Source: Rubrivivax sp.
Lineage (GTDB): Bacteria; Pseudomonadota; Gammaproteobacteria; Burkholderiales; Burkholderiaceae_C
DNA: 64,000 nucleotides
Direction of reading: 5' to 3'
Assembly: GCA_020852865.1 (NCBI GenBank)
Contig: JADYZZ010000068.1
Span: 28,765-92,764, forward strand
Below the pieces are notes generated by a model. That model ran no database searches. It was not told the origin of the DNA and saw only the letters and a list, made by a program, of their open reading frames with translations. This document shows, piece after piece, positions 42,501 through 52,351 of the stretch. Each line of letters begins with the position of its first letter. Position 1 is the stretch's first letter. The position numbers and the translations under genes are program-made.

Positions 42501-43292
42501 GTGGCCACGATCCATCCGACGGCGATCGTCGATCGAGCGGCCGAGCTCGCCGCCGGCGTGCAGATCGGTCCCTACGCGGTGGTCGGCGCCGGCGTCGTCA
42601 TCGAGGCCGGCACGACGGTCGGCGCGCATTGCGTGCTCGAAGGGCCGATGCGCATCGGGCACGACAACCGCATCTTCGCGCACGCCGCGCTGGGCGGCGC
42701 GCCGCAGGACATGAAGTACCGCGGCGAGCCGACGCGGCTCGAGATCGGCGCGCGCAACACGATCCGCGAGTTCTGCACCTTCAGCCGCGGCACGGTGCAG
42801 GACGCGGGCGTCACGCGCGTCGGCGACGACAACTGGGTCATGGCCTACGTGCACGTGGCCCACGACTGCCGCGTCGGCAGCCGCACGATCCTCGCCAACA
42901 ACGCGACGCTGGCCGGCCATGTGCACATCGGCGACTGGGTGGTCGTCGGCGGCCTGAGCGGCGTGCACCAGTTCTGCCGCATCGGCGCGCACGCGATGGT
43001 CGGGTTCCAGAGCCATGTCGCGCAGGACGTGCCGCCGTTCATGACGGTGGCCGGCCACCCGCTGGCGGTGCACGGCTGCAACGTCGAGGGCCTGCGCCGG
43101 CGCGGCTTCGGCGCGACGCGCATCGCCCTCGTCCGGCGCATGCACCGGCTGCTGTACCGCGACGGTCTCACGCTCGAGCAGGCCCGCGCGGCCATCGCCG
43201 GGCTGCACGACGGCGCCGACGACGAGACCGGCGCCGACCTCGCGCTCATGCTCGACTTCCTCGCCGCCTCCGCGCGCGGCATCGTGCGCTGA
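42501..43292 (+). CDS. lpxA: UDP-N-acetylglucosamine O-acyltransferase
   Basis: First enzyme of lipid A synthesis, a trimeric left-handed beta-helix acyltransferase. The 263-residue product begins [20 protein letters not shown]. The catalytic His lies in [11 protein letters not shown], and the substrate site [13 protein letters not shown] is present. A helical C-terminus runs from about residue 190. The start is GTG 42501, 17 bases after fabZ. lpxB follows 14 bases later. Confidence 0.96.
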   Translation: MATIHPTAIVDRAAELAAGVQIGPYAVVGAGVVIEAGTTVGAHCVLEGPMRIGHDNRIFAHAALGGAPQDMKYRGEPTRLEIGARNTIREFCTFSRGTVQDAGVTRVGDDNWVMAYVHVAHDCRVGSRTILANNATLAGHVHIGDWVVVGGLSGVHQFCRIGAHAMVGFQSHVAQDVPPFMTVAGHPLAVHGCNVEGLRRRGFGATRIALVRRMHRLLYRDGLTLEQARAAIAGLHDGADDETGADLALMLDFLAASARGIVR

Positions 43293-43306
43293 GCGCCGGT
43301 GAGCCG

Positions 43307-44452
43307 ATGCGCCTGGCGATGGTGGCCGGCGAGGCCTCGGGCGACCTGCTCGCCGCGCTGCTGCTCGGCGGTCTGCGCGCACGCTGGCCGTCGCTCGCGG
43401 CGGGCGGCATCGGCGGCCCGCGCATGCAGGGCGCGGGCTTCGACGCCTGGTGGCCGAGCGAGCTCCTCGCGGTGCACGGCTATGTCGAGGCGCTGCGCCA
43501 CTATCGCGACATCCAGGGCATCCGCGCGCAGCTCGCGCGGCGGCTGCTCGCAGCGCCGCCCGACGCCTTCGTCGGCGTCGACGCGCCCGACTTCAACCTC
43601 GGGCTCGAACGGCGCCTGAAGGCGGCGGGCGTGACGACGATCCACTTCGTCTGCCCGTCGATCTGGGCCTGGCGCGGCGCCCGCGCGGCGAAGATGCGTG
43701 CCAGCTGCGACCATGTGCTGTGCCTGTTCCCGTTCGAGCCCGAACTGCTCGCGCGCCACGGCGTGCCCGCGAGCTACGTCGGCCATCCGCTCGCCGACGC
43801 GAGTCCGCTCGAGCCGCCGCGCGCGGCGGCGCGCGCCGCGCTCGGGCTGCCGCCCGAGGCGCAGGTGCTGGCGCTGCTGCCGGGCAGCCGCCGCGCCGAG
43901 ATCCGCTGGATCGCGCCGCCCTTCCTCGCAAGCGCGGCGCGGCTGCAGCGCGAGCGGCCGGCGCTGCGCTTCGTGCTGCCGGTCGCACCGGGCCTGCGCG
44001 GCCTGCTCGAGCCGCTGCTCGCGGCGCACGCGCCGGGCGTGCCGATCCAGCTCGTGGAGGGAGACTCGCACCGCGTGCTCGCCGCCTGCGACGCGACGCT
44101 CGTCGCCAGCGGCACCGCCACGCTCGAGGCGGCGCTGTTCAAGCGCCCGATGGTCATCGGCTACGCGCTGCACCCGGCGAGCTGGTGGATCATGAAGCGC
44201 ATGCGCTACCAGCCCTGGGTCGGCCTGCCCAATATCCTGGCGCGCGAGTTCCTCGTGCCGGAACTGCTGCAGGCCGAATGCCGGCCCGAGACCATCGTGC
44301 CCGCCGTGCTCGCCTGGCTCGACGATCCGGCGGCCTGCGCGCGCGTCGCGCAGCGCTTCGCCGAGCTGCACCATCTGCTGCGCCGCGACACGGCGCGGCT
44401 TGCCGCCGATGCCATCGCGCAGGTCGTTCAGGCTCGAGCAGCTCGGCCCTGA
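43307..44452 (+). CDS. lpxB: Lipid-A-disaccharide synthase
   Basis: GT-B-type glycosyltransferase (GT19) that joins UDP-diacylglucosamine and lipid X into the lipid A disaccharide at the inner-membrane surface. The 381-residue product has [37 protein letters not shown] and LPGSRRAEI, all family signatures, plus [10 protein letters not shown] near the sugar-nucleotide site. Its 3' end overlaps the rnhB start by 44 bases. Confidence 0.96.
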   Translation: MRLAMVAGEASGDLLAALLLGGLRARWPSLAAGGIGGPRMQGAGFDAWWPSELLAVHGYVEALRHYRDIQGIRAQLARRLLAAPPDAFVGVDAPDFNLGLERRLKAAGVTTIHFVCPSIWAWRGARAAKMRASCDHVLCLFPFEPELLARHGVPASYVGHPLADASPLEPPRAAARAALGLPPEAQVLALLPGSRRAEIRWIAPPFLASAARLQRERPALRFVLPVAPGLRGLLEPLLAAHAPGVPIQLVEGDSHRVLAACDATLVASGTATLEAALFKRPMVIGYALHPASWWIMKRMRYQPWVGLPNILAREFLVPELLQAECRPETIVPAVLAWLDDPAACARVAQRFAELHHLLRRDTARLAADAIAQVVQARAARP

Positions 44453-45134
44453 GTGGGCGCGGCCAGCGCTCGTCGCCGGCGTCGACGAGGCCGGACGCGG
44501 GCCGCTCGCCGGTCCGGTGGTGGCGGCGGCGGTGATCCTCGACGAGCTTAGACCGATCAAGGGCCTGGCCGATTCCAAGGCCTTGTCGCCGAGGCGGCGC
44601 GAGCGGCTGTGCCACGAGATCCGCGCGCACGCGCTGTGCTGCGCGGTGGCCGAGGCGAGCGTCGAGGAGATCGACCGGCTGAACATCCTGCAGGCCACGT
44701 TGCTGGCGATGCAGCGCGCCGTCGCCGCGCTGCGCCTGGCGCCGCAGCGCGTCGTCGTCGACGGCAACCGCCGGCCCGAGCTGCCGATGCCCTGCGCCGC
44801 GGTGGTGCGCGCCGACGCGCGCGTGGCGGCCGTGGCGGCGGCGTCGATCCTCGCCAAGGTGCACCGCGACGGCCTGTGCGTCGCGCTGCACGCGCGCTGG
44901 CCGCAGTACGGCTTCGACGCGCACAAGGGCTATCCGACGCCGGCGCACCTCGAGGCGCTGCGCACGCACGGCCCCTGCGTGCAGCACCGGCGCAGCTTTG
45001 CGCCGGTGCGCGCGGCGCGAGCTGCTGGGCCCGGTGCGTCCGAAGCGGCCGGAGCGGCCGAAGCAGCCGAAGCAGCCGAAGCAGCCGACACGACCGCCAA
45101 ATCCGACGCAGCCGACGCGTCCGCTGCGCGATGA
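44409..45134 (+). CDS. rnhB: Ribonuclease HII with repetitive Ala/Glu tail
   Basis: Removes ribonucleotides from DNA and degrades RNA-DNA hybrids. The metal-binding acidic pair is in [14 protein letters not shown] (Asp 26, Glu 27), with further active-site residues in [10 protein letters not shown] and [14 protein letters not shown]. The core ends near residue 205. A non-family tail follows, encoded by five 9-base units at 45042-45086 (mostly GAAGCAGCC, read Glu-Ala-Ala). ATG 44409 overlaps lpxB by 44 bases. Its stop overlaps the next gene as ATGA. Confidence 0.93.
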   Translation: MPSRRSFRLEQLGPEWARPALVAGVDEAGRGPLAGPVVAAAVILDELRPIKGLADSKALSPRRRERLCHEIRAHALCCAVAEASVEEIDRLNILQATLLAMQRAVAALRLAPQRVVVDGNRRPELPMPCAAVVRADARVAAVAAASILAKVHRDGLCVALHARWPQYGFDAHKGYPTPAHLEALRTHGPCVQHRRSFAPVRAARAAGPGASEAAGAAEAAEAAEAADTTAKSDAADASAAR

Positions 45135-45946
45135 GCGGCGGGCCCGAGCGCATCACCTCGCGCCACAACCCGCTGGTCGCCCGGCTCAGGCGGCTGGCGC
45201 AGGACAACGCCGGCTATCGCCGTGACGGCCAGCTGTGGCTCGAAGGGGAGCACCTGTGCGCCGCGGCGCGGGCGCGCGGGCTGGCGGTGGCGCTGGCGGT
45301 GCTCGACGAGGAGGCCGCCGACGCGGCCGCGCTGCAGATGCTTGCGGGCCAGGCGGCGCGTCAGGTGCTGCTGCCGCACGCGCTCTTTCGCTCGATCTCG
45401 GCGCTCGAGTCGCCGGGGCGCATCGGCTGCGTGCTGCCGTTGCCCGCGCCGCCCGCGATCGACGCGCAGGCCGCGAGCGTCGTGCTCGACCGCGTCCAGG
45501 ACGCCGGCAACGTCGGCAGCATCCTGCGCAGCGCTGCCGCCTTCGGCGTGCGCCAGGTGCTGGCACTCGGCGGCACGGCGGCGCTGTGGTCGCCCAAGGT
45601 GCTGCGCGCCGGCATGGGCGCCCATTTCGCGCTGCGGCTCGTCGAAGGGCTGGAAGCGGCCGCGCTCGATGCGCTCGCCGTGCCGCTGGTGGCGGCCAGC
45701 CCGCATGCGAGCGAGATCCTCGGGCGCGCGGCGCTGCCGCAGCCCTGCGCCTGGATCTTCGGTCACGAAGGGCAGGGCGTGTCGGCGGCGCTGCGCGCGC
45801 GTTGCGCGCTCGTGCTGCGCATCCCGCAGCCCGGCGGCGAGGAGTCGCTCAACGTCGCGGCTGCCGCCGCGGTGTGCCTGTACGAATCGATGCGGCGCGC
45901 CGGCGCAGCGGCCACGCCCGGCGACGGGGTGCCTGCGAAGACATGA
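45131..45946 (+). CDS. SpoU/TrmH-family RNA 2'-O-methyltransferase
   Basis: SPOUT-fold RNA methyltransferase. The N-terminal substrate-binding domain (about 1-110) begins [18 protein letters not shown]. The catalytic domain has motif 1 [21 protein letters not shown], split here by its invariant Asn and Arg, and motifs 2 and 3 [10 protein letters not shown] and [19 protein letters not shown], which form the knotted SAM site. Product is 271 residues. The RNA target is not clear; RlmB- or AviRb-like rRNA methylation is possible. It is coupled to rnhB by a 4-base overlap and ends 84 bases from the convergent ppsR. Confidence 0.88.
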   Translation: MSGGPERITSRHNPLVARLRRLAQDNAGYRRDGQLWLEGEHLCAAARARGLAVALAVLDEEAADAAALQMLAGQAARQVLLPHALFRSISALESPGRIGCVLPLPAPPAIDAQAASVVLDRVQDAGNVGSILRSAAAFGVRQVLALGGTAALWSPKVLRAGMGAHFALRLVEGLEAAALDALAVPLVAASPHASEILGRAALPQPCAWIFGHEGQGVSAALRARCALVLRIPQPGGEESLNVAAAAAVCLYESMRRAGAAATPGDGVPAKT

Positions 45947-46030
45947 ACGATGCGCCGACCTGACGGGTATCGGCACAGGCCCTGAACGCCTGCGCTCGGG
46001 CGGCCCGCCGAACGGCGCAGCGTACGCGGT

Positions 46031-46855
46031 TCAGTACACGAGTCGATCCGGCCGCAGATCGCGCAGGATCGTCGTCGCGATCTCCTCGATCGACTTGTGC
46101 GTCGACGACAACCACTCGATGCCCTCGCGCTGCATGAGCGACTCGGCGGCACGGACCTCGCGGCGGCAGTTGGCCAGCGACGCGTACGTGCTGCCCGGCC
46201 GGCGCTCGTGACGCACCTGGGCCAGCCGCTCGGGGTCGATCGTCAGGCCGAAGCACTTGCCCTTGAGGCTCTCGAGAACGCCCGGCAGGCGATTGCGCTC
46301 GAAGTCCTCGGGGATGAGCGGGTAGTTGGCGGCGCGGATCCCGTGCTGCATCGCGAGGTACAGGCTGGTGGGCGTCTTGCCGCAGCGGCTGACGCCGACC
46401 AGGATGACGTCGGCGCTGTCGAGATGGCGCGCCGACTGGCCGTCGTCGTGCGCCAGGCTGAAGTTGATCGCGTCGATGCGGCCGTCGTACTCGGGGCTCG
46501 CGGCGGGGTCCGAGAAGCGCCCGATGCGGTGGTTGCTCTTGACGCCGAACTCGGTCTCGAGCGGCTCGATGAAGCTGCGGATCATGTCCAGCACCAGCGC
46601 CTTGCATCCGCTGCCCGCGACGATGTCGCGCACATCGTCGTGCACCAGCGTGATGAAGACGATCGGACGACGGCCCTCGGCCTCGGCCACGGCGTTGATC
46701 TCCGCCACCACGGCGCGCGCCTTGTCGGCGTTGTCGACGAAGGGCCGCCGCACGTGCCGCGGGCGCGAGGAGAACTGCGCCAGGACCGACTTGCCGAGGG
46801 CCTCGGCGGCGATCCCGGTGCCGTCCGAGACAAAGAACACGGTTCGTTCGGGCAT
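46031..46855 (-). CDS. ppsR: PEP synthase regulatory protein (kinase/pyrophosphorylase)
   Basis: DUF299-family bifunctional regulator that inactivates PEP synthase by ADP-dependent phosphorylation of a Thr and reactivates it by Pi-dependent pyrophosphorolysis. The P-loop-like GVSRCGKTPTSLYLA is at about residues 154-168. The N-terminal RTVFFVSDGTGIAAEALG is diagnostic. Product is 274 residues, ATG at 46855. It is divergent from its target ppsA across a 204-base gap, which strongly supports the pairing. Confidence 0.95.
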   Translation of the reverse strand: MPERTVFFVSDGTGIAAEALGKSVLAQFSSRPRHVRRPFVDNADKARAVVAEINAVAEAEGRRPIVFITLVHDDVRDIVAGSGCKALVLDMIRSFIEPLETEFGVKSNHRIGRFSDPAASPEYDGRIDAINFSLAHDDGQSARHLDSADVILVGVSRCGKTPTSLYLAMQHGIRAANYPLIPEDFERNRLPGVLESLKGKCFGLTIDPERLAQVRHERRPGSTYASLANCRREVRAAESLMQREGIEWLSSTHKSIEEIATTILRDLRPDRLVY

Positions 46856-46915
46856 TTCCGGCCGGCGCCTTCGAGACGGTGGCTGCCTGCCGGGCTCATC
46901 ATAGGTGAAAGTCCA

Positions 46916-46921
46916 TAGAAT
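46916..46921 (+). promoter_or_regulatory. Possible ppsA -10 box
   Basis: TAGAAT in the 204-base gap between the divergent ppsR and ppsA genes. It would give a leader of about 130 bases before ppsA. The -35 region GGCTCA is a poor match. The rest of the gap is GC-rich and I see no further element in it. Confidence 0.35.
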
Positions 46922-47059
46922 CTCGGCAACACCTCCGCCGCTCGGCCCCGAGATGTCCCCCTCGCGCCCACAAGCACAGCGCCTCGCGCCACAGGCCTCG
47001 CGGCGGGGGACGGTCGCGCATGCGGAAGCACCGGTCTTGTCACATCACGGAGCTTTCAC

Positions 47060-49465
47060 ATGTCTACGGCCTCGCTGGCGACCGCCCTGGTCGTCCCGTT
47101 CGAACACCTGAGGATGACCGACGTCGAGGCGGTGGGCGGCAAGAACGCCAGCCTCGGCGAAATGATCAGCCAGCTCGCCGCACGCGGCGTGCGTGTGCCC
47201 GGCGGCTTCGCCACGACGGCATACGCGTTCGGCCTCTTCCTCGCGCAAGGCGGGCTGCGCGAGCGCATCGTCGACAAGCTCGCCACGCTCGACGTCGACG
47301 ACGTGCGCGCGCTGGCCGAGGCCGGTGCCGCGATCCGCCGCTGGGTGGTGCAGACGCCGTTTCCGCCGGCCCTCGAGGAGCAGATCCGCGCCCACTTCCA
47401 ACGCCTGGCGGCCGATGCGCCCGAGGCCAGCTTCGCGGTGCGCAGCTCGGCCACGGCCGAGGACCTGCCCGACGCGAGCTTCGCCGGCCAGCAGGAGAGC
47501 TTTCTCAACGTCGCCGGCATCGACGACGTGCTCGCGCGCGTGCGTGAGGTCTTCGCGTCGCTCTACAACGACCGCGCGATCAGCTACCGCGTGCACAAGG
47601 GCTTCGCGCACGCCGACGTGTCGCTTTCGGCCGGCGTGCAGCGCATGGTGCGCAGCGACCTCGGCGCGGCCGGCGTGATGTTCACGCTCGACACCGAATC
47701 GGGCTTCCCCGACGTCGTGTTCGTCACGTCCAGCTTCGGCCTGGGCGAAACCGTGGTGCAGGGGGCAGTGAACCCGGACGAGTTCTACGTCCACAAGCCC
47801 ACGCTCGAGGCCGGCCGGCCAGCCGTGATCCGGCGCGTGCTCGGCTCCAAGCTGCAGCGCATGGAGTTCGCCGCGCCGGCGGAGCGGGCGGCAAGCGGGC
47901 GGCTCGTCAAGGTGGTGGACACGCCGCCCGAGATGCGCAACCGCTTCTCGCTCGGCGATGCCGAGGTGTCCGAGCTCGCGCGCTACGCGCTCACGATCGA
48001 GAAGCACTACGGCCGCCCGATGGACATCGAATGGGGCAAGGACGGCGTCGACGGGCGCCTGTACATCCTGCAGGCGCGTCCCGAGACGGTGAAGAGCCAG
48101 CGTGCGGGCAAGGTCGAGCAGCGCTACCGGCTCAAGGGCGACCGCAGCCGCACCACCGTGCTCGCCGAGGGCCGCGCCATCGGCCAGAAGGTGGGCACCG
48201 GCCCGGCGCGGCTGGTGCGCAGCCTCGCCGAGATGGAGCGCGTGCAGCCGGGCGACGTGCTCGTCACCGACATGACCGACCCGAACTGGGAGCCGGTGAT
48301 GAAGCGCGCCGGCGCCATCGTCACCAACCGCGGCGGCCGTACCTGCCACGCGGCGATCATCGCGCGCGAGCTCGGCATCCCGGCGGTGGTGGGCTGCGGC
48401 CAGGCCACCGAGACGATCCACGAGGGGGCGCTCGTCACGGTCTCGTGCGCCGAGGGCGACACCGGCTACGTCTACGACGGCCTGCTCGAGACCGAGATCA
48501 CCGAGGTCCGGCGCGGCGCGATGCCGTACTGCCCGATCAAGATCATGATGAACGTCGGCAACCCGCAGCTGGCGTTCGAGTTCGCGCAGATGCCGAACGC
48601 CGGCGTCGGCCTGGCGCGCCTCGAGTTCATCATCAACAACAACATCGGCGTGCACCCGAAGGCGATCCTCGACTACCCGAACATCGACCCCGAGCTGAAG
48701 AAGGCGGTCGAGTCGGTGGCGCGCGGCCACGCCAGCCCGCGCGCCTTCTACGTCGACAAGCTGGCCGAGGGCGTGGCCACCATCGCCGCTGCGTTCTGGC
48801 CCAAGCCGGTGATCGTGCGCCTGTCGGACTTCAAGAGCAACGAGTACCGCAAGCTGATCGGCGGCACGCGCTACGAGCCCGACGAGGAGAACCCGATGCT
48901 CGGGTTCCGCGGCGCCAGCCGCTACATCAGCGGCGAGTTCGGCGACGCTTTCGCGATGGAGTGCGAGGCCTTGAAGCGGGTGCGCAACGACATGGGCTTC
49001 AGCAACGTCGAGATCATGGTGCCCTTCGTGCGCACCGTGAAGCAGGCGGCGGCGGTGACGCGCATGCTGGCCGAGCGCGGCCTCGAGCGCGGCGTCGACG
49101 GGCTGCGTCTGGTCATGATGTGCGAGGTGCCGAGCAACGCCATCCTGGCCGAGCAGTTCCTCGAGCACTTCGACGGCATGAGCATCGGCAGCAACGATCT
49201 GACCCAGCTCACGCTCGGCCTGGACCGCGACTCGGGCCTCGCGCAGCTGGCGCACGACTTCGACGAGCGCGACCCGGCGGTCAAGGCCATGATCTCGCGC
49301 GCCATCGCCGCCTGCCGCGCCACCGGCAAGTACATCGGCATCTGCGGCCAGGGGCCGAGCGACCACCCGGACTTCGCCGACTGGCTGGCGCAGGAGGGTA
49401 TCGTGTCGATCTCGCTCAATCCCGATACGGTGATCGACACCTGGGTGCGGCTGGCCGGGCGTTGA
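47060..49465 (+). CDS. ppsA: Phosphoenolpyruvate synthase
   Basis: Makes PEP from pyruvate and ATP (giving AMP and Pi) for gluconeogenesis. The 801-residue product has the N-terminal ATP-grasp domain starting [19 protein letters not shown] and [19 protein letters not shown]. The phospho-carrier domain has catalytic His 430 in [14 protein letters not shown], next to the Thr targeted by PpsR. The C-terminal PEP/pyruvate barrel carries [17 protein letters not shown]. An ACGGAG ribosome site precedes ATG 47060. Confidence 0.97.
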   Translation: MSTASLATALVVPFEHLRMTDVEAVGGKNASLGEMISQLAARGVRVPGGFATTAYAFGLFLAQGGLRERIVDKLATLDVDDVRALAEAGAAIRRWVVQTPFPPALEEQIRAHFQRLAADAPEASFAVRSSATAEDLPDASFAGQQESFLNVAGIDDVLARVREVFASLYNDRAISYRVHKGFAHADVSLSAGVQRMVRSDLGAAGVMFTLDTESGFPDVVFVTSSFGLGETVVQGAVNPDEFYVHKPTLEAGRPAVIRRVLGSKLQRMEFAAPAERAASGRLVKVVDTPPEMRNRFSLGDAEVSELARYALTIEKHYGRPMDIEWGKDGVDGRLYILQARPETVKSQRAGKVEQRYRLKGDRSRTTVLAEGRAIGQKVGTGPARLVRSLAEMERVQPGDVLVTDMTDPNWEPVMKRAGAIVTNRGGRTCHAAIIARELGIPAVVGCGQATETIHEGALVTVSCAEGDTGYVYDGLLETEITEVRRGAMPYCPIKIMMNVGNPQLAFEFAQMPNAGVGLARLEFIINNNIGVHPKAILDYPNIDPELKKAVESVARGHASPRAFYVDKLAEGVATIAAAFWPKPVIVRLSDFKSNEYRKLIGGTRYEPDEENPMLGFRGASRYISGEFGDAFAMECEALKRVRNDMGFSNVEIMVPFVRTVKQAAAVTRMLAERGLERGVDGLRLVMMCEVPSNAILAEQFLEHFDGMSIGSNDLTQLTLGLDRDSGLAQLAHDFDERDPAVKAMISRAIAACRATGKYIGICGQGPSDHPDFADWLAQEGIVSISLNPDTVIDTWVRLAGR

Positions 49466-49563
49466 ACCCGGGTCGGTCCTGGCCCGGCACCATGGCGGGC
49501 CGTCCCCGGGGCACTCGCGCGATGCGCCGGCCCCGGCGCGCGGTCGGGCGAAGCTGAACCGGC

Positions 49564-50304
49564 ATGAGACGCGCCCTGATCACCGACGTGCACGGCAACC
49601 GCGAGGCGCTGGAGGCGGTGCTCGAGCACGCGCAGGCGCAAGGCTGCACGCGCTACGCCTTCCTTGGCGACTACGTCGGCTACGGCGCCGACCCGGGCTG
49701 GGTGGTCGACTGCGTCGGGGAATTCGTCGCCCGCGGCGCACTGGCGGTGCGCGGCAACCACGACGCGGGTGTCGTCGCGGCGCCGGCGGCGACGATGGTG
49801 CCGCTGGCACGCCAGGTGGTCGCATGGACGCGTGCGCAGCTCGGCGCGGCGCAGCTCGACTTCCTGCAGTCGCTGCCGCTCGCGCACGAGGAAGGCGATC
49901 TGCTGTTCGTGCACGCCAACGCGTTCGCGCCGGCGCGCTGGGAGTACATCGTGTCGCGCCACGACGCGGCGCGCAGCCTGCAGGCCACGCGCTGCGGCTA
50001 CACCTTCTGCGGCCATGTCCACGAGCCGCGCCTGTATCACCTGGCGGGCAGGCATTGCGCCGACTTCGTGCCGCACCCCGGCACGCCGGTACCGGTGCCG
50101 TCGCACCGGCGCTGGCTGGCGCTGCCCGGCTCGGCGGGCCAGCCGCGCGACGGCAACCCCGCCGCCTGCTACGCGGTCTTCGAATCGGCCGAGCCGACCC
50201 TGACCTTCCACCGTGTGCCCTACGACCACGAGACGGCGGCGCGCAAGATCCTGGCTGCCGGTCTGCCCGAGGTGCTGGCACAGCGCCTGATCGATGGACG
50301 CTAG
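49564..50304 (+). CDS. Calcineurin-like metallophosphoesterase
   Basis: Cytosolic (no signal peptide) two-metal phosphoesterase, 246 residues. All five motifs are present: DVHGN (Asp 8, His 10), GDYVGYG (Asp 36), GNHD (65-67), HAN (His 117) and GHVH (151-153). The form is close to YfcE/serine-threonine phosphatase-like family members that act on phosphodiesters, Ap4A or phosphoproteins. It overlaps the downstream kinase gene by 11 bases, suggesting an antagonistic kinase/phosphatase pair. The in vivo substrate is unknown. Confidence 0.85.
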   Translation: MRRALITDVHGNREALEAVLEHAQAQGCTRYAFLGDYVGYGADPGWVVDCVGEFVARGALAVRGNHDAGVVAAPAATMVPLARQVVAWTRAQLGAAQLDFLQSLPLAHEEGDLLFVHANAFAPARWEYIVSRHDAARSLQATRCGYTFCGHVHEPRLYHLAGRHCADFVPHPGTPVPVPSHRRWLALPGSAGQPRDGNPAACYAVFESAEPTLTFHRVPYDHETAARKILAAGLPEVLAQRLIDGR

Positions 50305-51850
50305 CCCCGCCCAGTACCCCGTCGCGCCGCCGCCGCTGCCGACGCGCCTCGAGGTCGGCGAGGTGGTCGACGGCTTCCGCATCGAGGAGCGCCTGCACCA
50401 GGGCGGCATGGCGACGCTGTGGCGCGTGAGCCGCACGCCCGAGGCGCTTGCGGCCGACGGCGTACCGCCGGACATGCCGCTGCTGATGAAGGTGCCCCGC
50501 ATCAAGGGCGGCGAGGACCCGGCCAGCATCGTCGGCTTCGAGGTCGAGCGCATGATCATGCCGACCTTGGCCGGGCCGCACGTACCGCGCTTCGTCGCCA
50601 AGGGCGACTTCACGCAGCGTCCGTACATCGTGATGGAGCATGTGCAGGGCCCGTCGCTCAAGCCGCGCTTCGACGCCGCACCGCTGGCGATCGACGAAGT
50701 CATCGAGCTGGGCGAGCGGGTCGCGCTGGCGCTGCACGACCTGCACCGCCAGCATGTGATCCACCTCGACCTCAAGCCGAGCAACATCGTGATGCGGCCC
50801 GACGGCACCGCGGTGCTGATCGACTTCGGCCTGTCGCGCCACGACCACCTGCCCGACCTGCTCGAGGAGCACTTCCGCCTGCCGATGGGTACCGGGCCCT
50901 ACATGTCGCCCGAGCAGGTGCAGTACGTGCGCGGCGATCCGCGCAGCGACCTCTTCGCGCTCGGCGTGATGCTGTACTGGTTCGTCACCGCGGTGCGACC
51001 GTTCGGCGCGCCGAACACGGTGCGCGGGCTGCGCAAGCGCCTGTACGTCGATCCGGCGCCGCCGCGCTCGCTGCGCGCCGACTGCCCGCCGTGGCTGCAG
51101 GAGATCGTGCTGCGCTGCCTCGAGGTGCGGCCCGAGAGGCGCTTCCCGAGCGCGGCGCAGCTGGCGTTGGCGCTGCGCGACCCGCTGCAGGTGCCGCTCA
51201 CCGAGCGCGCGCGGCGCGTCGCGCGCAGCGGGGCGCTGGCGCGGCTGCGGCGCTGGTTCGTCGCCGTCGGCAGCGAGCCCGATGCGCAGCGCCCCGGCGC
51301 CGCGCCGGCGCTGCAGAGGAGTCCGATCATCGTCGCCGCGGTCGACGCCGCGGGCTCCGAGCCCGACCTGCTGCACGCGCTGCGCGAGACGGTGCAGCGG
51401 CTCGTGGTGTCGCTGCCGGGCGCGCGCCTGGCCTGCGTGACCGTGATGCGTACCGCGCGCATCGGCATGGACGAGCGCGTCGATCGCCACGGGCACAGCG
51501 TGCACGTCAAGCTGCTCATCCAGCTCAAGCACTGGGCGCATCCGATCGGCCAGGCGCTCGAACTCGACGCCGGACGGCTCACCTGTCACGTGCTCGAGGC
51601 GCCCGATGCGGCCGAGGCCGTCATCGAGTTCGCGCGGCGCAGCCGCGCCGACCAGATCGTCATGGGAGCGCGCGGCAACTCGGCCTTGCGCCGCTATCTG
51701 GGCAGCGTATCGTCGCAGGTGGCGGCGGCCGCCGATTGCAGCGTGACCGTCGTGCGCGTTTCGGGCGTCGGTGCCGGCGGCGCCGCCGCAGTCCCGGCGG
51801 CGGCCGAGGTTCCCGGCGTGTCGCCCGGAGCAGCCCACGCGCAGCGATGA
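50294..51850 (+). CDS. Ser/Thr protein kinase fused to a universal stress protein domain
   Basis: Hanks-type kinase (about residues 25-300) with glycine loop LHQGGMATLW, ATP Lys 66 in LLMKVPR, catalytic HLDLKPSN (Asp 159; Leu replaces the usual Arg of HRD), IDFGLS (Asp 177) and MSPEQ. A basic linker follows (about 300-340), then a Usp domain (about 343-490) with GARGNSALRRYLGSVSSQV. That resembles the Usp ATP-binding motif, but has 8 rather than 9 residues before the final Gly-Ser. No membrane segment is seen, so it is probably cytosolic. It overlaps the phosphoesterase by 11 bases and the next gene by 4. Confidence 0.85.
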   Translation: MDASPAQYPVAPPPLPTRLEVGEVVDGFRIEERLHQGGMATLWRVSRTPEALAADGVPPDMPLLMKVPRIKGGEDPASIVGFEVERMIMPTLAGPHVPRFVAKGDFTQRPYIVMEHVQGPSLKPRFDAAPLAIDEVIELGERVALALHDLHRQHVIHLDLKPSNIVMRPDGTAVLIDFGLSRHDHLPDLLEEHFRLPMGTGPYMSPEQVQYVRGDPRSDLFALGVMLYWFVTAVRPFGAPNTVRGLRKRLYVDPAPPRSLRADCPPWLQEIVLRCLEVRPERRFPSAAQLALALRDPLQVPLTERARRVARSGALARLRRWFVAVGSEPDAQRPGAAPALQRSPIIVAAVDAAGSEPDLLHALRETVQRLVVSLPGARLACVTVMRTARIGMDERVDRHGHSVHVKLLIQLKHWAHPIGQALELDAGRLTCHVLEAPDAAEAVIEFARRSRADQIVMGARGNSALRRYLGSVSSQVAAAADCSVTVVRVSGVGAGGAAAVPAAAEVPGVSPGAAHAQR

Positions 51851-52326
51851 ACGACGACGATCTCTACGCCAAGACCGACGCGGGGTACGAAGCGCTGCGC
51901 ACGCGTTCGGCGACGCTGCCGCCGCGTCTGCGGTCGATCCTCATCATGATCGACGGGGTGCGGCGGGTGCGCGAATTGCGCGCCGCGGCCGCGACCATCG
52001 GCGCACCCGATGACGCGATCGATACGCTGGCGGCGATGGGATTCGTCGCTGCGGTGCGGGCAGCGGCCGGCGCCGTCGAGGCCACGCCGGTCGACCCGAC
52101 GACGGTCGCGATCGAGCGCTTCCGCCTGGCCAAGAAGTACATGAACGACACCGTGGTCGACGCGCTCGGCATCCGTGCCTTCATGTTCACGCTCAGGCTC
52201 GAGAAGTGCGCCGTGCTCGCCGATCTGGCGCCGCTGGTGCCGGAGTACACCAGGCTGCTGACGAAGGCGCGCGGCGTGGAGGTGGCCGGGGCGCTCGAGA
52301 CGCGGCTGCGCGAACTGCTGCGCTGA
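51847..52326 (+). CDS. Hypothetical 159-residue protein in the kinase cluster
   Basis: I do not recognise an established function. The product is soluble, with no signal peptide or membrane segment. The first 75 residues (DLYAKTDAGYEALRTRSATL, then SILIMIDGVRRVRELRA and ALDTLAAMGFV-like helices) look like a small winged-helix or helical domain. I have an impression, unverified, of similar N-termini in Burkholderiales proteins of unknown function. The second half (about 90-159) is helical and ends in alternating charged and hydrophobic residues. The ATGA overlap with the kinase gene implies one operon. It may be a kinase substrate or an adaptor, by context only. Confidence 0.7.
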   Translation: MNDDDLYAKTDAGYEALRTRSATLPPRLRSILIMIDGVRRVRELRAAAATIGAPDDAIDTLAAMGFVAAVRAAAGAVEATPVDPTTVAIERFRLAKKYMNDTVVDALGIRAFMFTLRLEKCAVLADLAPLVPEYTRLLTKARGVEVAGALETRLRELLR

Positions 52327-52351
52327 GGGCCGCGGCGTCGCGCACGGACGA

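Noticed and set aside
50294..51190. Pseudokinase because HRD reads HLD
   Set aside because: The ATP-binding Lys, catalytic Asp, Asn and the DFG Asp are all present; the Arg of HRD varies in active kinases.
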